A stretch of 64,000 nt of DNA from Zygaena filipendulae (GCA_907165275.2 OU015678.1:4278001-4342000), one strand, 5' to 3'. Positions 1-11,972 are shown, numbered from the stretch's first letter. The notes: generated by a model not told the origin, from the sequence alone. Made by a program: numbers and translations.

Positions 1-1
1 C

Positions 2-3000
2 GCCGAAGTGGAGTCTGATAGTTCCCAAGTTACGCCGATAGGTGGCGCTAGTAGTACGAACAATAACATAGTTTCACTATGTTCGGTACAGTCAGACAGC
101 GCGATTGGTGTACAGCGGTTCCAACAACCATCGACGGTGCTTTTAGCTACGGCTCGTGTGCGTGTTGTTGATGCTAGGGGTGGTTCTCACTTATTGCGTT
201 GTTTAATAGATAACGGGTCACAGGATCATTTTATAACAAAACAATGTTGCAATAAATTGGCATTAAAATTAAAACCAGTGCCAAGCCCTGTCTCCGTACA
301 TGGTTTTGGAGGAACATCAAATGTTATACAGGGTGTAACAAATTTAATTTTTTTTTCGCGTTTTAATGATAAAATTCCTTATGAAATTCATCCTCTCGTG
401 GTCGATTGTATTACCGACAAGCTGCCGACTGCTGAAATAGATGTTTCGGTTTTGACGTATCTGTCAAGTGTGTCCTTAGCTGATGACACATTTCATATAC
501 CTGGTGACATAGATTTACTAATTGGAGCGCAACTTTTCGCACAGTTATTACTTCCTGGGCGCGTACAGGGTCCATCACGATTTCCTGTCGCGCTTCAGAC
601 GTCGTTAGGATTTGTTGTCATGGGCAAGGCACCGATCCATACATCTAATCAACGTCAACGTTCGGTAGCACTCTGCTCTGTGTCAGAGACTCCTATAGAT
701 GCTGTGTTACAAAAATTCTGGGAGTTAGACGAGTTCTCGTCGAACAAATCCTCAACGCTTAACAAGGAGGAGCAGGAGTGCGAGAATATTTACAATAAAA
801 CTACCACACGTGATTCGTCGGGTAGATATACAGTGGCGTTGCCATTCAAATCAGATCCAGCGTTGCTGGGTAGTTCTCTAGGTACGGCAGAGAGGCGCTT
901 CCTGTCTTTAGAGCGTAAGCTCCAAGCGGAACCTACTATGCGTACCGCATATGATGACATTGTCAAAGAATATCTTAAGCAAGGATATATCGTTGCTATA
1001 AAGGAGAATGGTCAGTCAGGGGGGTATGTTATACCACATCATGGCGTCGTTCGTCAGGATAAGGTGACTACTAAGGTGAGGATGGTGCTCGATGCTAGCG
1101 CCCGCACTGACAGCGGTGTATCGTTGAATCAAATATTGCATATAGGTCCGAACTTACAGGCGGATATTTTCTCTCTTCTAGTGGAATTTCGCTTGTTTCC
1201 TGTTGCCTGCTGCGCAGATGTCAGACAAATGTACCTACAGATAAAGGTTCTTCCGGAACATCATAAGTTTTTACGAATTGTATATCGTTTTCATCCAAAT
1301 GACGAGCTTACCTTGTTCGAGTTTCAACGAGTTTGTTTTGGTCTTTCCGCAAGCCCGTATCTCGCTTTGCGTACGATCCAGCAACTCGGTAGGGATGAAC
1401 AGGTGGCATTTCCAGTGGCTGCAGATGTAGTGAAGAGAAATGTCTATATGGATGATCTGGTGCAAAGCTGGCTGAAGGTGTCCGATGCAGCAGAGGCGTC
1501 GTCTCAGCTGATAGGCATGTTTAAAGCAGGAGGGTTCGATTTAGTTAAGTGGTCGAGCAATTCCAGCGAGTTATTAACCCACCTACCTGATACACATCTC
1601 CATCCTCAGTCGGTCTCTTTTGACCCCGATGCGAGTCAAAAGATTCTCGGTATGAAATGGGAGCCCAGTAAGGACTCGTTCACCTTTGATATCGCTTCTA
1701 GTGAAGATAGGTGTTCTAAGCGGAATATTTTATCTGCTATTGCTCGGATATGGGATGTGCTGGGTTTTGTTGCTCCAGCTGTCTTATACGCAAAGTTGTT
1801 GATAAAACAACTATGGCTTCTCAAAATTGATTGGGATGAGGTTCCTCCTCAGAAAATTGTTGATACTTGGTCTAAGTTTCGACAGGAGTTGCCTTTATTA
1901 ACTCAAATCAGTATTCCCCGTCACGTAGGTTTGGTGCCAGAATGTGTAGTCAGCCTTTTAGCGTTCGCGGACGCTAGTGAAAATGCTTATGGAGCAGTTA
2001 TTTATCTTCATGTGGAGGGCCCAGAAAGTACGTCCGTTAACTTTCTGTGTGCCAAATCAAGAGTAGCACCAGTAAAAAGCGTTTCGCTAGCCCGGTTAGA
2101 GCTATGTGCCGCGTTGCTCATGTCGAAGTTAGTTCGATGTGTAGTTAGCACTATCTCTCCTCGATATTTAATTAGTCGTATCTTTGCCTTTTCCGATTCG
2201 ACAGTGACACTACACTGGATTCATTCCAGCCCACATCGTTGGAAGACATTTGTCGCTAATCGCGTGGCCAAAATTCATGAAAATTTATCGTCTTCGCATT
2301 TTTTCCATATCTCTGGTAAGGAAAATCCGAGTGACTGTTTATCGCGTGGCCTTATGCCGGCTCAGCTTATCTCTCATCCATTGTGGCTCCATGGTCCACC
2401 CTGGGCCCAAGAGGATATTGGCCGTTGGCCTGTTACACCGTTCAAATCTGATGTTATTTCTGATATTCCTGAAATTAAATCGATTGCGTTACCGGCAGTA
2501 ATTGCTGATAAACCTGTTTTGTATTCCCTTGCCAAAAGAATTTCTTCTTGGTTCAAGTTACTACGTATTGTGGTGTATGTCCTACGATTCGCTAAAAAGT
2601 TATCTTCTCGTGGTACTATAACCTCAGCTGATATAAGTTATGCTGAGCTAGCTATATTACGATCCGTCCAATCTATGTATTTTGCGGATGATATAAAAGC
2701 TGTTAGTAAGGGTGACGATTGCTCCCCGGCAGTTCAAAGACTTAATCCGATGCTAGTAGACGGAGTTCTGAGAGTTGGAGGTCGGCTTCAGAACAGTGGT
2801 CTGTCGTTCGACCACAAGCATCCGATTCTTCTGCCTCGTAAGGATCATGTCGTTGAGTTGATTGTGGATTATACCCACCGTAGAAATTGTCATACAGATC
2901 CAAATCTTTTGTTGTCCATTTTGCGTCAACGATTCTGGATTTTTTCCGGTCGTCGCATAGTACGTGCTCGAGTACATGCTTGCAATTTTTGCTTTAAAGC

Positions 3001-3988
3001 ACGTCCTAAAGTAGCGATCCCACCAATCATGTCAAATTTGCCCGAGTGCAGGTTAAATATATCCAAACCGTTCGCCCATACGGGAGTTGATTATGGCGGG
3101 CCGTTACCTATAACGTTAACTCGTAAACGTGGCGTTCGATCGCAAAAGGCCTACCTTTGTGTGTTTATTTGCCTTTCCACTAGAGCGGTGCACATCGAGG
3201 TGGCCCCAGATTTGAGTACCGAAGCATTTCTGAACGCTTTCAAACGTTTTATCTCCCGTCGAGGACCCGTTGAAAGACTTTACTCGGACAACGGTACAAA
3301 TTTTGTAGGTGCTCGTACCTACCTTCGAGAGTTGTATGCTTTCCTGGACTCTTCCCAGTATCTGAAGGAATTTCAGGGTGAGTTGGCAGCTAATCGTATT
3401 GCTTGGCAAATGATTCCACCTTCCGCTCCCCACTTTGGTGGTAGTTGGGAGGCTACAATTAAATCATTCAAGACGCATCTGTTTAGGGTCATAGGTCCCC
3501 AAATCCTTACTTATGAGGAGCTATTAACGATTCTCTGCCAAATAGAGGCAGTCTTGAATTCCAGACCTCTATGTGTGGGTCTTAGTCCAGATCCTGGTGA
3601 ACCTGTCCCACTTACTCCTGCCCATTTTCTAAATGCAGTTCCTTTGCGTTCGCTTCCATCTCCTGAAGTAACTGAAGAGCGCGAACATTTGTTATCTCGC
3701 TTTGAACTGTTGAACAAATTGGTACAGTCGTATTGGCGGCGGTGGAGCACCGAATACCTCCATACCCTTCAGGTCAGAGGAAAGTGGACGTCGGATTCTC
3801 AATCCGTAAAGGTAGGGACAGTAGTTTTAATTAGGCAGGATAATGCCCCGCCACTGCATTGGCCACTTGGTCGAATTCAGGAAACCTATGCAGGTAGGGA
3901 CGGAAAAATTCGGGTCGCGTTGGTAAAGACCAAGTATGGTACGCTTAAGCGCCCGATTGTGCGGTTATGTCCGCTACCCACTCAGTAG
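2..3988 (+). CDS. BEL/Pao retrotransposon Pol polyprotein, 3' part
   Basis: An open frame enters from the left edge and runs to a stop at 3986-3988, giving about 1,328 codons. There is no ATG at its visible start (a GTG lies at 8), so Gag and the beginning of Pol are outside the window. Seen in order, counting residues from base 8: an aspartic protease motif IDNGS near residue 67, a reverse transcriptase with YMDD near 480, an RNase H start LLAFADAS near 650, an integrase zinc-binding region rich in His and Cys near 960-1000, and an integrase core with GVDYGG near 1025, YSDNG near 1091 and GGSWE near 1143. Protease, RT, RNase H, integrase is the order expected of BEL/Pao elements. There is no internal stop, so the copy looks young. 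A degenerate endogenous copy is unlikely. Confidence 0.93.
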   Translation, partial: AEVESDSSQVTPIGGASSTNNNIVSLCSVQSDSAIGVQRFQQPSTVLLATARVRVVDARGGSHLLRCLIDNGSQDHFITKQCCNKLALKLKPVPSPVSVHGFGGTSNVIQGVTNLIFFSRFNDKIPYEIHPLVVDCITDKLPTAEIDVSVLTYLSSVSLADDTFHIPGDIDLLIGAQLFAQLLLPGRVQGPSRFPVALQTSLGFVVMGKAPIHTSNQRQRSVALCSVSETPIDAVLQKFWELDEFSSNKSSTLNKEEQECENIYNKTTTRDSSGRYTVALPFKSDPALLGSSLGTAERRFLSLERKLQAEPTMRTAYDDIVKEYLKQGYIVAIKENGQSGGYVIPHHGVVRQDKVTTKVRMVLDASARTDSGVSLNQILHIGPNLQADIFSLLVEFRLFPVACCADVRQMYLQIKVLPEHHKFLRIVYRFHPNDELTLFEFQRVCFGLSASPYLALRTIQQLGRDEQVAFPVAADVVKRNVYMDDLVQSWLKVSDAAEASSQLIGMFKAGGFDLVKWSSNSSELLTHLPDTHLHPQSVSFDPDASQKILGMKWEPSKDSFTFDIASSEDRCSKRNILSAIARIWDVLGFVAPAVLYAKLLIKQLWLLKIDWDEVPPQKIVDTWSKFRQELPLLTQISIPRHVGLVPECVVSLLAFADASENAYGAVIYLHVEGPESTSVNFLCAKSRVAPVKSVSLARLELCAALLMSKLVRCVVSTISPRYLISRIFAFSDSTVTLHWIHSSPHRWKTFVANRVAKIHENLSSSHFFHISGKENPSDCLSRGLMPAQLISHPLWLHGPPWAQEDIGRWPVTPFKSDVISDIPEIKSIALPAVIADKPVLYSLAKRISSWFKLLRIVVYVLRFAKKLSSRGTITSADISYAELAILRSVQSMYFADDIKAVSKGDDCSPAVQRLNPMLVDGVLRVGGRLQNSGLSFDHKHPILLPRKDHVVELIVDYTHRRNCHTDPNLLLSILRQRFWIFSGRRIVRARVHACNFCFKARPKVAIPPIMSNLPECRLNISKPFAHTGVDYGGPLPITLTRKRGVRSQKAYLCVFICLSTRAVHIEVAPDLSTEAFLNAFKRFISRRGPVERLYSDNGTNFVGARTYLRELYAFLDSSQYLKEFQGELAANRIAWQMIPPSAPHFGGSWEATIKSFKTHLFRVIGPQILTYEELLTILCQIEAVLNSRPLCVGLSPDPGEPVPLTPAHFLNAVPLRSLPSPEVTEEREHLLSRFELLNKLVQSYWRRWSTEYLHTLQVRGKWTSDSQSVKVGTVVLIRQDNAPPLHWPLGRIQETYAGRDGKIRVALVKTKYGTLKRPIVRLCPLPTQ

Positions 3989-4806
3989 TAGCTTATTAGC
4001 GATAGTTCTAGGGTTATTCATACTTTGTTCGGATAATCCTCTTAGTATTATTAAGTTTACTCTTAGTTGACGGTTTCTCGTCACTTAATTTCTAAGTTTA
4101 AATCTTCATTATGATAGGTTAGCTTAGTATTATTTTGGTTTCCCTTTTCGAAAGAGAACCTTTCAAGCCGGGGGCTGTGTTTGGGCTATTTATAAACCTG
4201 GATATTGGCAACCCGGTATTTAAATTTCGCGCCTATGCCATCCATGGGTGGACTGAACGCTCGACCAATCGGCGCGGGCGCGGTAGTTCCCCACATCATG
4301 ATGGCGGCGTTGCATTCGTTTTTTTGCTCATGCTTGCGCCGGCTGAGCCAACGAGTGTGTTCCCGACTGTGTACTAAGGTGTACGTGCTGCTCTGCGTTA
4401 GCTTCGCTCGCGAGTGCCGGACTCTGGAGTGACCCTTTGGTGTTTGCTTTCAACCCTCGAATACACAGCTTTTCATGGACGCATGCCCACCGCACGCTTG
4501 GTGAACTATTTATTTAAGTTGTGTGGTGCTTTAAATTGGTGAACAGGCGCGACGAGAGTCGCCTGTGTGGCACGCTTGGACACTGCTTTGTCGCCATTTT
4601 GTACGCTTGTCCGCGGCTTCCGCCGTAGAAGCTTGCGGCGTGAACGCACGTTGAAGAAGACCACCTGGGAGCTGATCATTTGGTGTCAGTCAAGTAAGTC
4701 CGCCTTGCATTTGGTTATAGGTTCGGAATTTATTTGCTGGTTGCCAATACTGGGTACTTACATACCTACCGGTTCTCCAGGCCTTCAGAAGGCGCGTTCA
4801 CAACAA
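3989..4806 (+). repeat. BEL/Pao 3' untranslated region and probable 3' LTR
   Basis: After the Pol stop there is about 180 bp of AT-rich DNA ending in a purine/G-rich run (AAGCCGGGGGC, 4165-4175), a plausible polypurine tract. A putative LTR follows, beginning TGTGTTTGGGC near 4173 and ending with CA near 4806. A TATA-like TATTTATAAA lies at 4188-4197. The partner 5' LTR is outside the window, so both boundaries are inferred from the TG...CA rule. Confidence 0.5.
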
Positions 4807-6340
4807 CTTAGCTAATTTAACCGCATAAATGAAATTACATCATTGTATTAGGTAAATCAGTAAAATAAAAATTGAATTAAAGAATAAATAAAAGTTAAAT
4901 AAATAACAAATTGATCATGATGATGATGATGCAATTTTACCTTATTTTATTTTTTATTTTTTTTATTTTACGTGTACCGTAAATATCAGATCACAACGCG
5001 ACATAACGTTGCTTTGTGAGTTTAAAGCATGTTTAAAGTTAAGGAAAAAATTGTGACGAGAACGATGTAGGTATAGAAGAATTTAAATTAATGGGATCAA
5101 GGCAGCATAAAAAAAAATAATTGCTAAATCTTTCATTCTAATACTAGGTACTTATTCCATGTAAGAATAGAATAAGTTTATTTGGTTCCAAAAATAATAC
5201 AACACCAAGAAAATAGTGTGGCTTAAAATCAACTTTGATTTACATTAAATAACAAACGTTAAAACATTAAATAATAAACAAAACGGAGGATGTGAGGAAC
5301 TCAGTGAAGTTAATGGCAAATGGTACATCTACCTATGCCATACCTCTATGTCTAAACTAGGTCTAGCCTGTATTATAGACAAGTGTCTTCTCTTGCAATA
5401 AACTATTTTGTTAAGCCATTTCAGAGGAGATATCTCTATTTAACTACCAGGTATTAATAAACCCAGAAAAAATATTAATTTAATGATAAATGTGAATTTA
5501 AATTCTATTAGATACGATTTGAATTTCAAATAAATTTTACTCAATATAGAAGAACTGCAAAGTAATATTTTTTATTATTATTTTCAATACAAAAATCACC
5601 AAAATCTTATTTCGTATAAAGCTATAAAGGAATTCATTAAACACCATTATGTTGTTTTTCTTGCTGTCGTAGAATACATAATTATATCGCGTAAGTCGTA
5701 ACGTATATAAAGTACATAAGAAAAAAACCGATGAATTGAAAACTTTTTTTTTTTGAAGTCTCAAGTCTGTTAAAAAACCTTACTGGAAAACTTTTAACAT
5801 CCTATTACGTGATTGAGAACAACAACCGCTTGCAAATTGCTTTGTGCCATCAAATAATAACTAGTTATTTAACGTTATTATTCAATTTGAATGAGTTCTC
5901 ATTAAATAACGATTCTTTTCTTGCTTAAAGCGACCGACAACGTCACGATACAACGGTAAAAAGTGACAGTCAGACATCGTTATTAGAGTTTTTCTTTTGT
6001 TTGCAAAGATGATAATGAGACTGGGTAGGGTTGTCAGACCCCAAAAGCCTGACTGGGCGTTATACGTATAATATTAGTCAATAGAGAGAGTGGACCTGTA
6101 AAAGTCGGCAATATCCTTGACAGTCAAACATACCACTACCGGATATACCTTACCATTAACGGACATACACTTAGCTTTTATGACCAAATAAGGTACCTAT
6201 TTTAATTAGATCGTCTAATACCAACAACAACCACATTTTAAAAATATTCCCACCATATTCGGTATCTCCCAACTAGGGTTGTCGCTTAATAAATAAGTAT
6301 TTTTCCGAAAAAACCTACAAAAATATAGTACTTTTGGGAA
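4807..6340. other. AT-rich non-coding DNA
   Basis: No coding frame with recognisable content. Very AT-rich, with a short GAT microsatellite at 4917-4932. I see no transposon ends here. Confidence 0.6.
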
Positions 6341-6670
6341 ATGGGTATTCTCCAAGGTATGAATATCAAAATTGTAATTAGTCCGTCAGTTAGAAAACAA
6401 AAAAATAATAGACACGTATTTTTTGCTTTTTCAATTTAATGAAAATGAACATAGATAAAGCGCATTAAAGTTTAGGGTGGGGGGCTCGTGACGTCAATAT
6501 TCATTATAAGCGCCATACAAACCGCACCGAATTGTGACGTCACGCGAAATTTCAACTCAATGTATCTCTGTTATTTTTTAAGTACGTAAAAAAAGAAAAA
6601 ATACGTGTCCAATATTTTTTACTAATCTACACGACGGACTAAAAAAATTTTTTTGTCAAGTAGCCAATTG
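6341..6670 (+). mobile_element. CRE-MITE copy 1
   Basis: Member of a MITE family found at least ten times in the window. Intact copies are about 330 bp with imperfect terminal repeats (AATAGGGATGTTGACTA on the left, TAGTCAACATTCCCATT on the right), a subterminal pair TAGTCCGTC / GACGGACTA, and two copies of the palindrome TGACGTCA in the middle. This copy has both palindromes. Its outer left end is eroded. Confidence 0.75.
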
Positions 6671-6698
6671 CAGGCAAAAAGTACGCCGATGTCTTAAG

Positions 6699-6935
6699 TG
6701 GACATAGATAAGCAATAGTGTGTTAACCCACACTGGAAAATTTTGAGTAAATCGTGTTTTAAAAGTAGGAGCGCCATTTTGTGTCCACATTTTTTATGTT
6801 CAATATTTAGTTACATATTTAAACAATGTAATATAAGGTAAACACAGTCAAAAAACGTTCTCTAACTCTCAATAAATGGTTCGGAGTCAATAACTTAATT
6901 TTGTGGGTTAACAGGTTATTGCTTATCTGCGTCCA
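6699..6935 (+). mobile_element. TIR element, TGGACATAG family, copy 1
   Basis: A 237 bp element bounded by inverted ends TGGACATAGATAAGCAATA and TATTGCTTATCTGCGTCCA-like sequence, each followed inward by TGTGGGTTAAC. No ORF. The same family recurs at 16281, 23416 and 46782. Superfamily not assignable by eye. Confidence 0.8.
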
Positions 6936-6979
6936 AGTATCGGGCAGAATTCATCTACAAATTACTGCCAGTTTGACAG

Positions 6980-7160
6980 TTAGATAAGATAAGATAAACT
7001 TTATTCAGCAAGAACAAACACATACACCACGCAACAAACACTTTACAATACAAAGGTTTAAAAAAAAAATTATAATATAATATGGTGCAGTGCCTTGCTA
7101 AAAGGGACTCCACTCAGCATGTGCTGCGACCGTAGTAGCCACAGCGCTGGTTTACAGTGG
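6980..7160 (-). mobile_element. LINE 3'-end fragment (minus)
   Basis: Read on the minus strand, this ends in AATAAAGTTTATCTTATCTT, a tandem-tail LINE terminus. It carries the motif CTCAGCAT...CAGCGCTGGTTT that also occurs in the LINE ends at 17278-17812, 26041-26757 and 56412-56575. No RT coding sequence remains. Confidence 0.5.
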
Positions 7161-7313
7161 AGCTCCAGCGTTCCGCCTGCGAAATTATCGGAACTATCAA
7201 AATGACTTTGGATTTTAAACTTTATAAAAATACTTATGACACTTTGATATTTAAATTTGTTGCCGAGAATGCGTTTCGTTCTGAAATTCCCCGTGCCGCG
7301 CTGCGGGTGCGCT

Positions 7314-7563
7314 CCAGCGGAGCTAGGATGCGCAACATGATAAAATTTTATCGAGCCATTTTATCGATTCTCGTCGACATAATATATCGTTTTGTCTACC
7401 AGTGATAACATGGCAGCAAAAAATGTTTAACCGAATTTAGTCTTAACTCAATACCTCATTAATGCACTTTTTTGCTTGGACGCCCACAAATATTTGTCGT
7501 GTCGACAATTTTATCTTTCGTTCGATAAACATAATATCGTGTTGCGCATCCTAGCTCCGCTGG
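7314..7563. mobile_element. 250 bp MITE with about 24 bp TIRs
   Basis: CCAGCGGAGCTAGGATGCGC at 7314 is repeated in inverted form at the right end (7540-7563). TA-rich ATCGATAA motifs follow inward on both sides. No ORF and no clear target-site duplication. Confidence 0.7.
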
Positions 7564-8316
7564 CCAGTCACAGTTTGTATAACACGCTTTGTTGACAGTT
7601 GAATTAGGGAAAGAAATATAGTATTTTTCGTACTATATTATTTTTCTATAATATATATAGTAAAATTTACTGAAATATAGTACGGTAGTTTGTATATACA
7701 TATTATAGTATGGGTGGCCATCTATCTCTCTTTTGTAAAAGAGAGGCAAAAGAAATATGCTGGGCTATCTGGAAAAGTCCAGATACACGTTTACAAAAAA
7801 AAAACAATCAAGTTATAAGTTATCTATATTATATTGCAATATTTAATAGGACATTAAAACCTACACAAAACTTCTCTAGCATTTACTTAACCCTGACCGA
7901 ATTGCCATAAACAAATAAACAATCATTATTGTATATAGCAACATCGGATCGTCGTAAAATATAACTCCGCGAATGCATTGGCAATAAAACAAATGCGTCA
8001 AAGATTTTTATTCATCAACTAGCTGCGCCCCGCGGTTTCACCCGCGTGAGTTTTGCGTTCAGGAACCTTTGCGGACGCAGGCAGAACAACCCGCCAATCA
8101 CAATCGGCCCCATGGTTTCGAAACGCATAGAGGACACACATACAAACATTCATTTTTATTTGTAAAGATTCTTAAGCATTCTCTACCGTCAAAGTGTCGC
8201 TAAAAAATTACAATCATATTTTAAATAGTCGATTCCTTTCGGTTTTACTCGGTCAAATATTTCCTTTTTATATTAGTATAGAAAATACTTGTATGACGTT
8301 TAATAGCAATAATAAT
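7564..8316. other. Non-coding DNA with a Helitron end fragment
   Basis: No gene seen. A minus-strand Helitron 3' terminus lies at 8018-8060 (CTAGCTGCGCCCCGCGG with the stem-forming CCGCGG...CCGCG) but its 5' end is missing. Confidence 0.5.
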
Positions 8317-8650
8317 AATAGGGATGTTGACTACTTACTATTGAAAATCAAAATTCTAATTAGTCCGTCAGTTAGAAAATAAAAAAACAATAGACACGTA
8401 TTTTTTGCTTTTTTAAATAAATTAAAATATACAGAGATAAAGCGCATTAAAGTTTAGGATGAGGAGGTCGTGACGTCACTAACCGCAAAACGGCCATACA
8501 AATTGTCAGAATAGTGACGTCACGCGAAATTTCAACTCAATATATCGCCGTTATTTTTTGATTACGAAAAAAAAGAAAAAATACGTGTCCAATATTTTTT
8601 AATAATCTACAAGACGGACTAAAAAATAAAAATCAGTCAACATTCCCATT
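8317..8650 (+). mobile_element. CRE-MITE copy 2, the best preserved
   Basis: Both outer termini are readable here: AATAGGGATGTTGACTA at the left and TAGTCAACATTCCCATT-like sequence at the right. Two TGACGTCA palindromes lie near 8471 and 8515. Non-coding. Confidence 0.85.
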
Positions 8651-8675
8651 AGATAACTTTAAATAAAAGTTGATA

Positions 8676-8875
8676 CATAGTATAAAACAAAGTCGCTTCC
8701 CGCTGTCTATCTGTCTCTATGTATGCTTAGATCTTAAAAACTACGCTATGGATTTTAATGCGGTTTTCACCAATAGATAGAGTGATTCATGAGGAAGGTT
8801 TATATCTATGTTTTATCCTGGAATTCCCGCGGTGACTCCGAAATTACCGCGGGTGAAACCGCAGGGGACAGCTAG
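8676..8875 (+). mobile_element. Non-autonomous Helitron, ATAGTATAAAACAAAG subfamily
   Basis: Begins with ATAGTATAAAACAAAGTCGC rather than the commoner TCCTACTAAT start and ends with the shared 3' hairpin (CCGCGGGTGAAACC) followed by CAGCTAG then T. CTAG-T after a hairpin is the hallmark of a Helitron 3' end. Confidence 0.7.
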
Positions 8876-9280
8876 TCGAATACTAATTATGAACACTTGA
8901 TAATCCAGAACACACGATTTGCATTGATGGCGTCCAAAATATCGATTAATCATTGTGCTGTGTCGTATAATAATCGATAGTATAATTCTTCTCTCATATG
9001 GTCAGTGGACGCAAATCCGAGTATAGGTACTCGGACTACGGACGCCATGTTTGGCAAACGTTGAAGTTATTCAGTCTGAATGCAAAACAGATTTGTATCC
9101 ATGCGTGAATAAAAAAACAAAATCACACAGACTTCTTTATCCGAGCGCAAAAGAATAATTAAATACCGATCATGTGTGAATCGTATATAATTATGTATGG
9201 AGGGTTCTTTACAGAAAGGAAAAAAGCTGATTTTTAATAAGTAATAAGTACCTACTAGGCGTGGTTTAGACTATATAGTA
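8876..9280. other. Unassigned non-coding DNA
   Basis: AT-rich, no ORF of note, no repeat ends recognised. Confidence 0.5.
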
Positions 9281-9483
9281 CTAGCTGTGCCCCGCGGTTT
9301 CACCCGCGGTAATTTCATAGCTCCCGCCGGAATTCGGGATAAAAAGTACCCATGTCCTTCCCTGTACCCCTGACAACGTGCATGCCAAATTTCATCTAAA
9401 TCCGTTCAGCCGTTTTTGCGTGATTGAGTAACAAACATCCAAAAATCAAACATCCACACTTTCACATTTATAATATTAGTAGC
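9281..9483 (-). mobile_element. Non-autonomous Helitron, complete
   Basis: Minus orientation: CTAGCTGTGCCCCGCGG at the left is the 3' terminus and TTTATAATATTAGTAG at the right is the 5' terminus. About 203 bp, no coding capacity. Confidence 0.8.
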
Positions 9484-9529
9484 ATATTAATGCATAACAA
9501 TAAATAAATAACCAGCCAAATACGAAATA

Positions 9530-9615
9530 AGCCTGTGGATTTTTATGCCTTAGGCATTAAGTCCGCCTTTTGTACATAAATGTGCAATAAAGTTCTTTAA
9601 ATAAATAAATAATTT
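9530..9615 (+). mobile_element. LINE 3'-terminal fragment (RTE-like tail)
   Basis: A small hairpin (ATGCCTTAGGCAT) is followed by AAGTCCGCC, then GCAATAAAGTTC and a short (TAAA)n tail. The same tail occurs in inverse orientation at 13922-14037 and 51268-51365. Confidence 0.55.
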
Positions 9616-9679
9616 TTTTTGGATTGCGGTTTTGTTTCCGTAAAACCGTTCTAAAATGGCGCGATCGGTCTTTTTTTAA

Positions 9680-9900
9680 AGTCATAACCCATAGGGGGCA
9701 AACGGACAAGTGGTACACCTGATGGTAAGTGATTACCGCCGCCCATAGACGTCTGCAACACCAGAAGGCATGCAGGTGCGTTGTCGACCTGGAATGGGAT
9801 GGGAAAATTGGTCTTAAAGTTTTACGTGGTTTTGTTAATAAAGGAATGCTACCTTTCCTTGAAGTTTGGCGTCTTCAAAACTTAAGGGTACTTTCCTTCC
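9680..9900 (+). mobile_element. SINE-like repeat (ACCGCCGCCCATAG family), copy 1
   Basis: Shares TGATTACCGCCGCCCATAG, then CAACACCAGAAGGCATGCAG and TGCGTTG.CGACC, with copies at 15418, 16920, 23455 and 54835. No tRNA-like boxes were found, so the class is uncertain. Confidence 0.6.
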
Positions 9901-11972
9901 AACCGCGCCCTTCTTTGCTTACTCTGCATTTTTATGTCTATGGGTTTGAATCGAGAATCGATTGAATCATTCAGGTGCTGAACCCTATAAATGAATGAAT
10001 GAACGAGTGTTGGCGGTTTGGCCCGACTCGCTCGACCGGTCGTGAGGAATTTGTAAATCTAGATTTGAAACAAATCTTTGAGTGCTTGTAGAAATAATTA
10101 TATTGTGCGAAATACGTCTTGCTGAATAATATTGTGATCATATCTATACATATAAATAAATTTGAAGTATTTGTTTGTAATTCCATATAAACAGGTTTTC
10201 ACTAAATGCATTTAAAAGTATATACTTACCGTACTTATATAAAACATCAATTTTTAAATTTTTTCTCTGTCTGTCTGTTTGTTCCGGCTAATCTCTGAAA
10301 CGGTTGAATCGATTTCAACAGGATTTTCACTAGCAGATAGCTGATGTTATAAGGAATACCTTAGGCTAATTTTATTTTAGAAAAAAAAAAAATAGTTCCT
10401 GCGGGAATTCCGAAACTCACGCGGGTGAAATCGCGAGGCACAGTAATTTATAAGATATAAACTGAAACTTGTCTTCAGAAAGCAGTAGTTGTAGTAGTAG
10501 TTATACACAAGTAGAAAAATTTCGAACGCGCCAACTCGCTGAATTTTCATTATCTGCGCGCGTCACTTCCGTTGCGTGCTAAAATTCTCTCAACGCGCCC
10601 GTTCTCATGGCCTTGAAAAAAAAAAGCAGTAACAGTTTCTTTCAATTAGCTAATTTACAATCGAAAATAACGATACGACAATAACATAACGTTGGATTAC
10701 TAGTAGTAGGTATCAATCAATGTTAATCTGCGAAATGCAATACGTGGTGCAGTGATCACTCCATCATCTCACCCGGCCTTGTCGCGTCGACAACGCGTGG
10801 GAGCAGCACTTGACTCGACCGACGCTCGAGTATCGATGTCGTAACGCCATGGAATGTCGACATTTCCATGCAGCGCCCTCACTAATCACTGGCTGGTTGG
10901 ATCCCTGGCACACGGAGGGGCCAATACGTACCTATCCAACGTGCATGTTCTATTAATCAGGTACCTAGATAGCAACCTACTGGTTCTGCCCTGAGAGAGA
11001 CACGGCAGACCGCAGAGCACACCCTCTGCCAACAGTTCTCGCAGGAAAGGATTGCTATTGAGCGAGACCTCAAAGAATGACAGTGGAAAAACTTGACTGC
11101 GCTCTAATGTGAAGAAAATTGGAGCCGCATGCCTAACTAAACAATTTTGTAATTTTAATCATGAAAATAAACCCAGGAAAGACAAAGAGAGTGTGGACAG
11201 AGAGGCTCTATGAAGCACTCAGCGGCTGCGTGATGTATTATTAGACAGGTTCCGCAATGAGTGACCTGGAGAAGGGGTTTTTAGTCCTTGCAAGCGGACA
11301 CTCCCTGCCAGTACGTGCTGGCAGGGGTCCGTTAGGGATTTTCCCCTATGCATAATGCCTACCTATGCTATAAAATGCAGTTGAGTATAGTGTAAGAAAA
11401 TATCTATTGAAATTTATATGAAAACTAGCTCTGACCGACTGAAGGGTTGAATTTTACAAAGGAAACCTTGGTGTTTGCATTAAAAGTAATATAGCACTTA
11501 AAATATTGTTTCAAGAAGGTTAAGCTCGCTGTTACGTTCGATGCATTCGATTCCGATTATAATTATTCGATTAGTTTAATCGTGAGTGGAAAGTGAGAGT
11601 TCCTGCGAATTGTGATTGTAAGCCGTAATATCGATTATTATTACTCTATAGAAGCATTATATTAATTTTACAATGTCGATGTTAGAGGCATTCGAAAGTT
11701 ATTTGCGTAAAAGAAATAAAAACTAATCGATTTTAATGAGCCGTGACTGAGTCGAATCCACCTAAAGAGTATTATTTTCAATGTACATAATATGTTTAGA
11801 TTGTTTAGATTTTTTTTTTCGATTGGCGTTGCCGGCTTTCTTACTCTTTTTATTGACTCCAAAAAAAGCATTTATAATATTTTTTTAGAAATTATACCAA
11901 CGATTTTTTTTAAATCCCGTACTGATCTGTATTTTGTAGGAATGCGTACTTATGGAAAAGTTTTATTTAATA
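9901..11972. other. Mostly unique non-coding DNA
   Basis: No convincing gene. A degenerate plus-strand Helitron relic spans about 10210-10440, ending in GCGGGTGAAATCGCGAGGCA without a good CTAGT. A perfect 9 bp stem (CCCTGCCAG/CTGGCAGGG) lies at 11306-11331 in a segment that resembles the end of a decayed LINE. Confidence 0.45.

Noticed and set aside
8..10. GTG at base 8 as a start codon of the Pol frame
   Set aside because: The frame stays open to the window edge and BEL/Pao Pol is normally part of a longer polyprotein.
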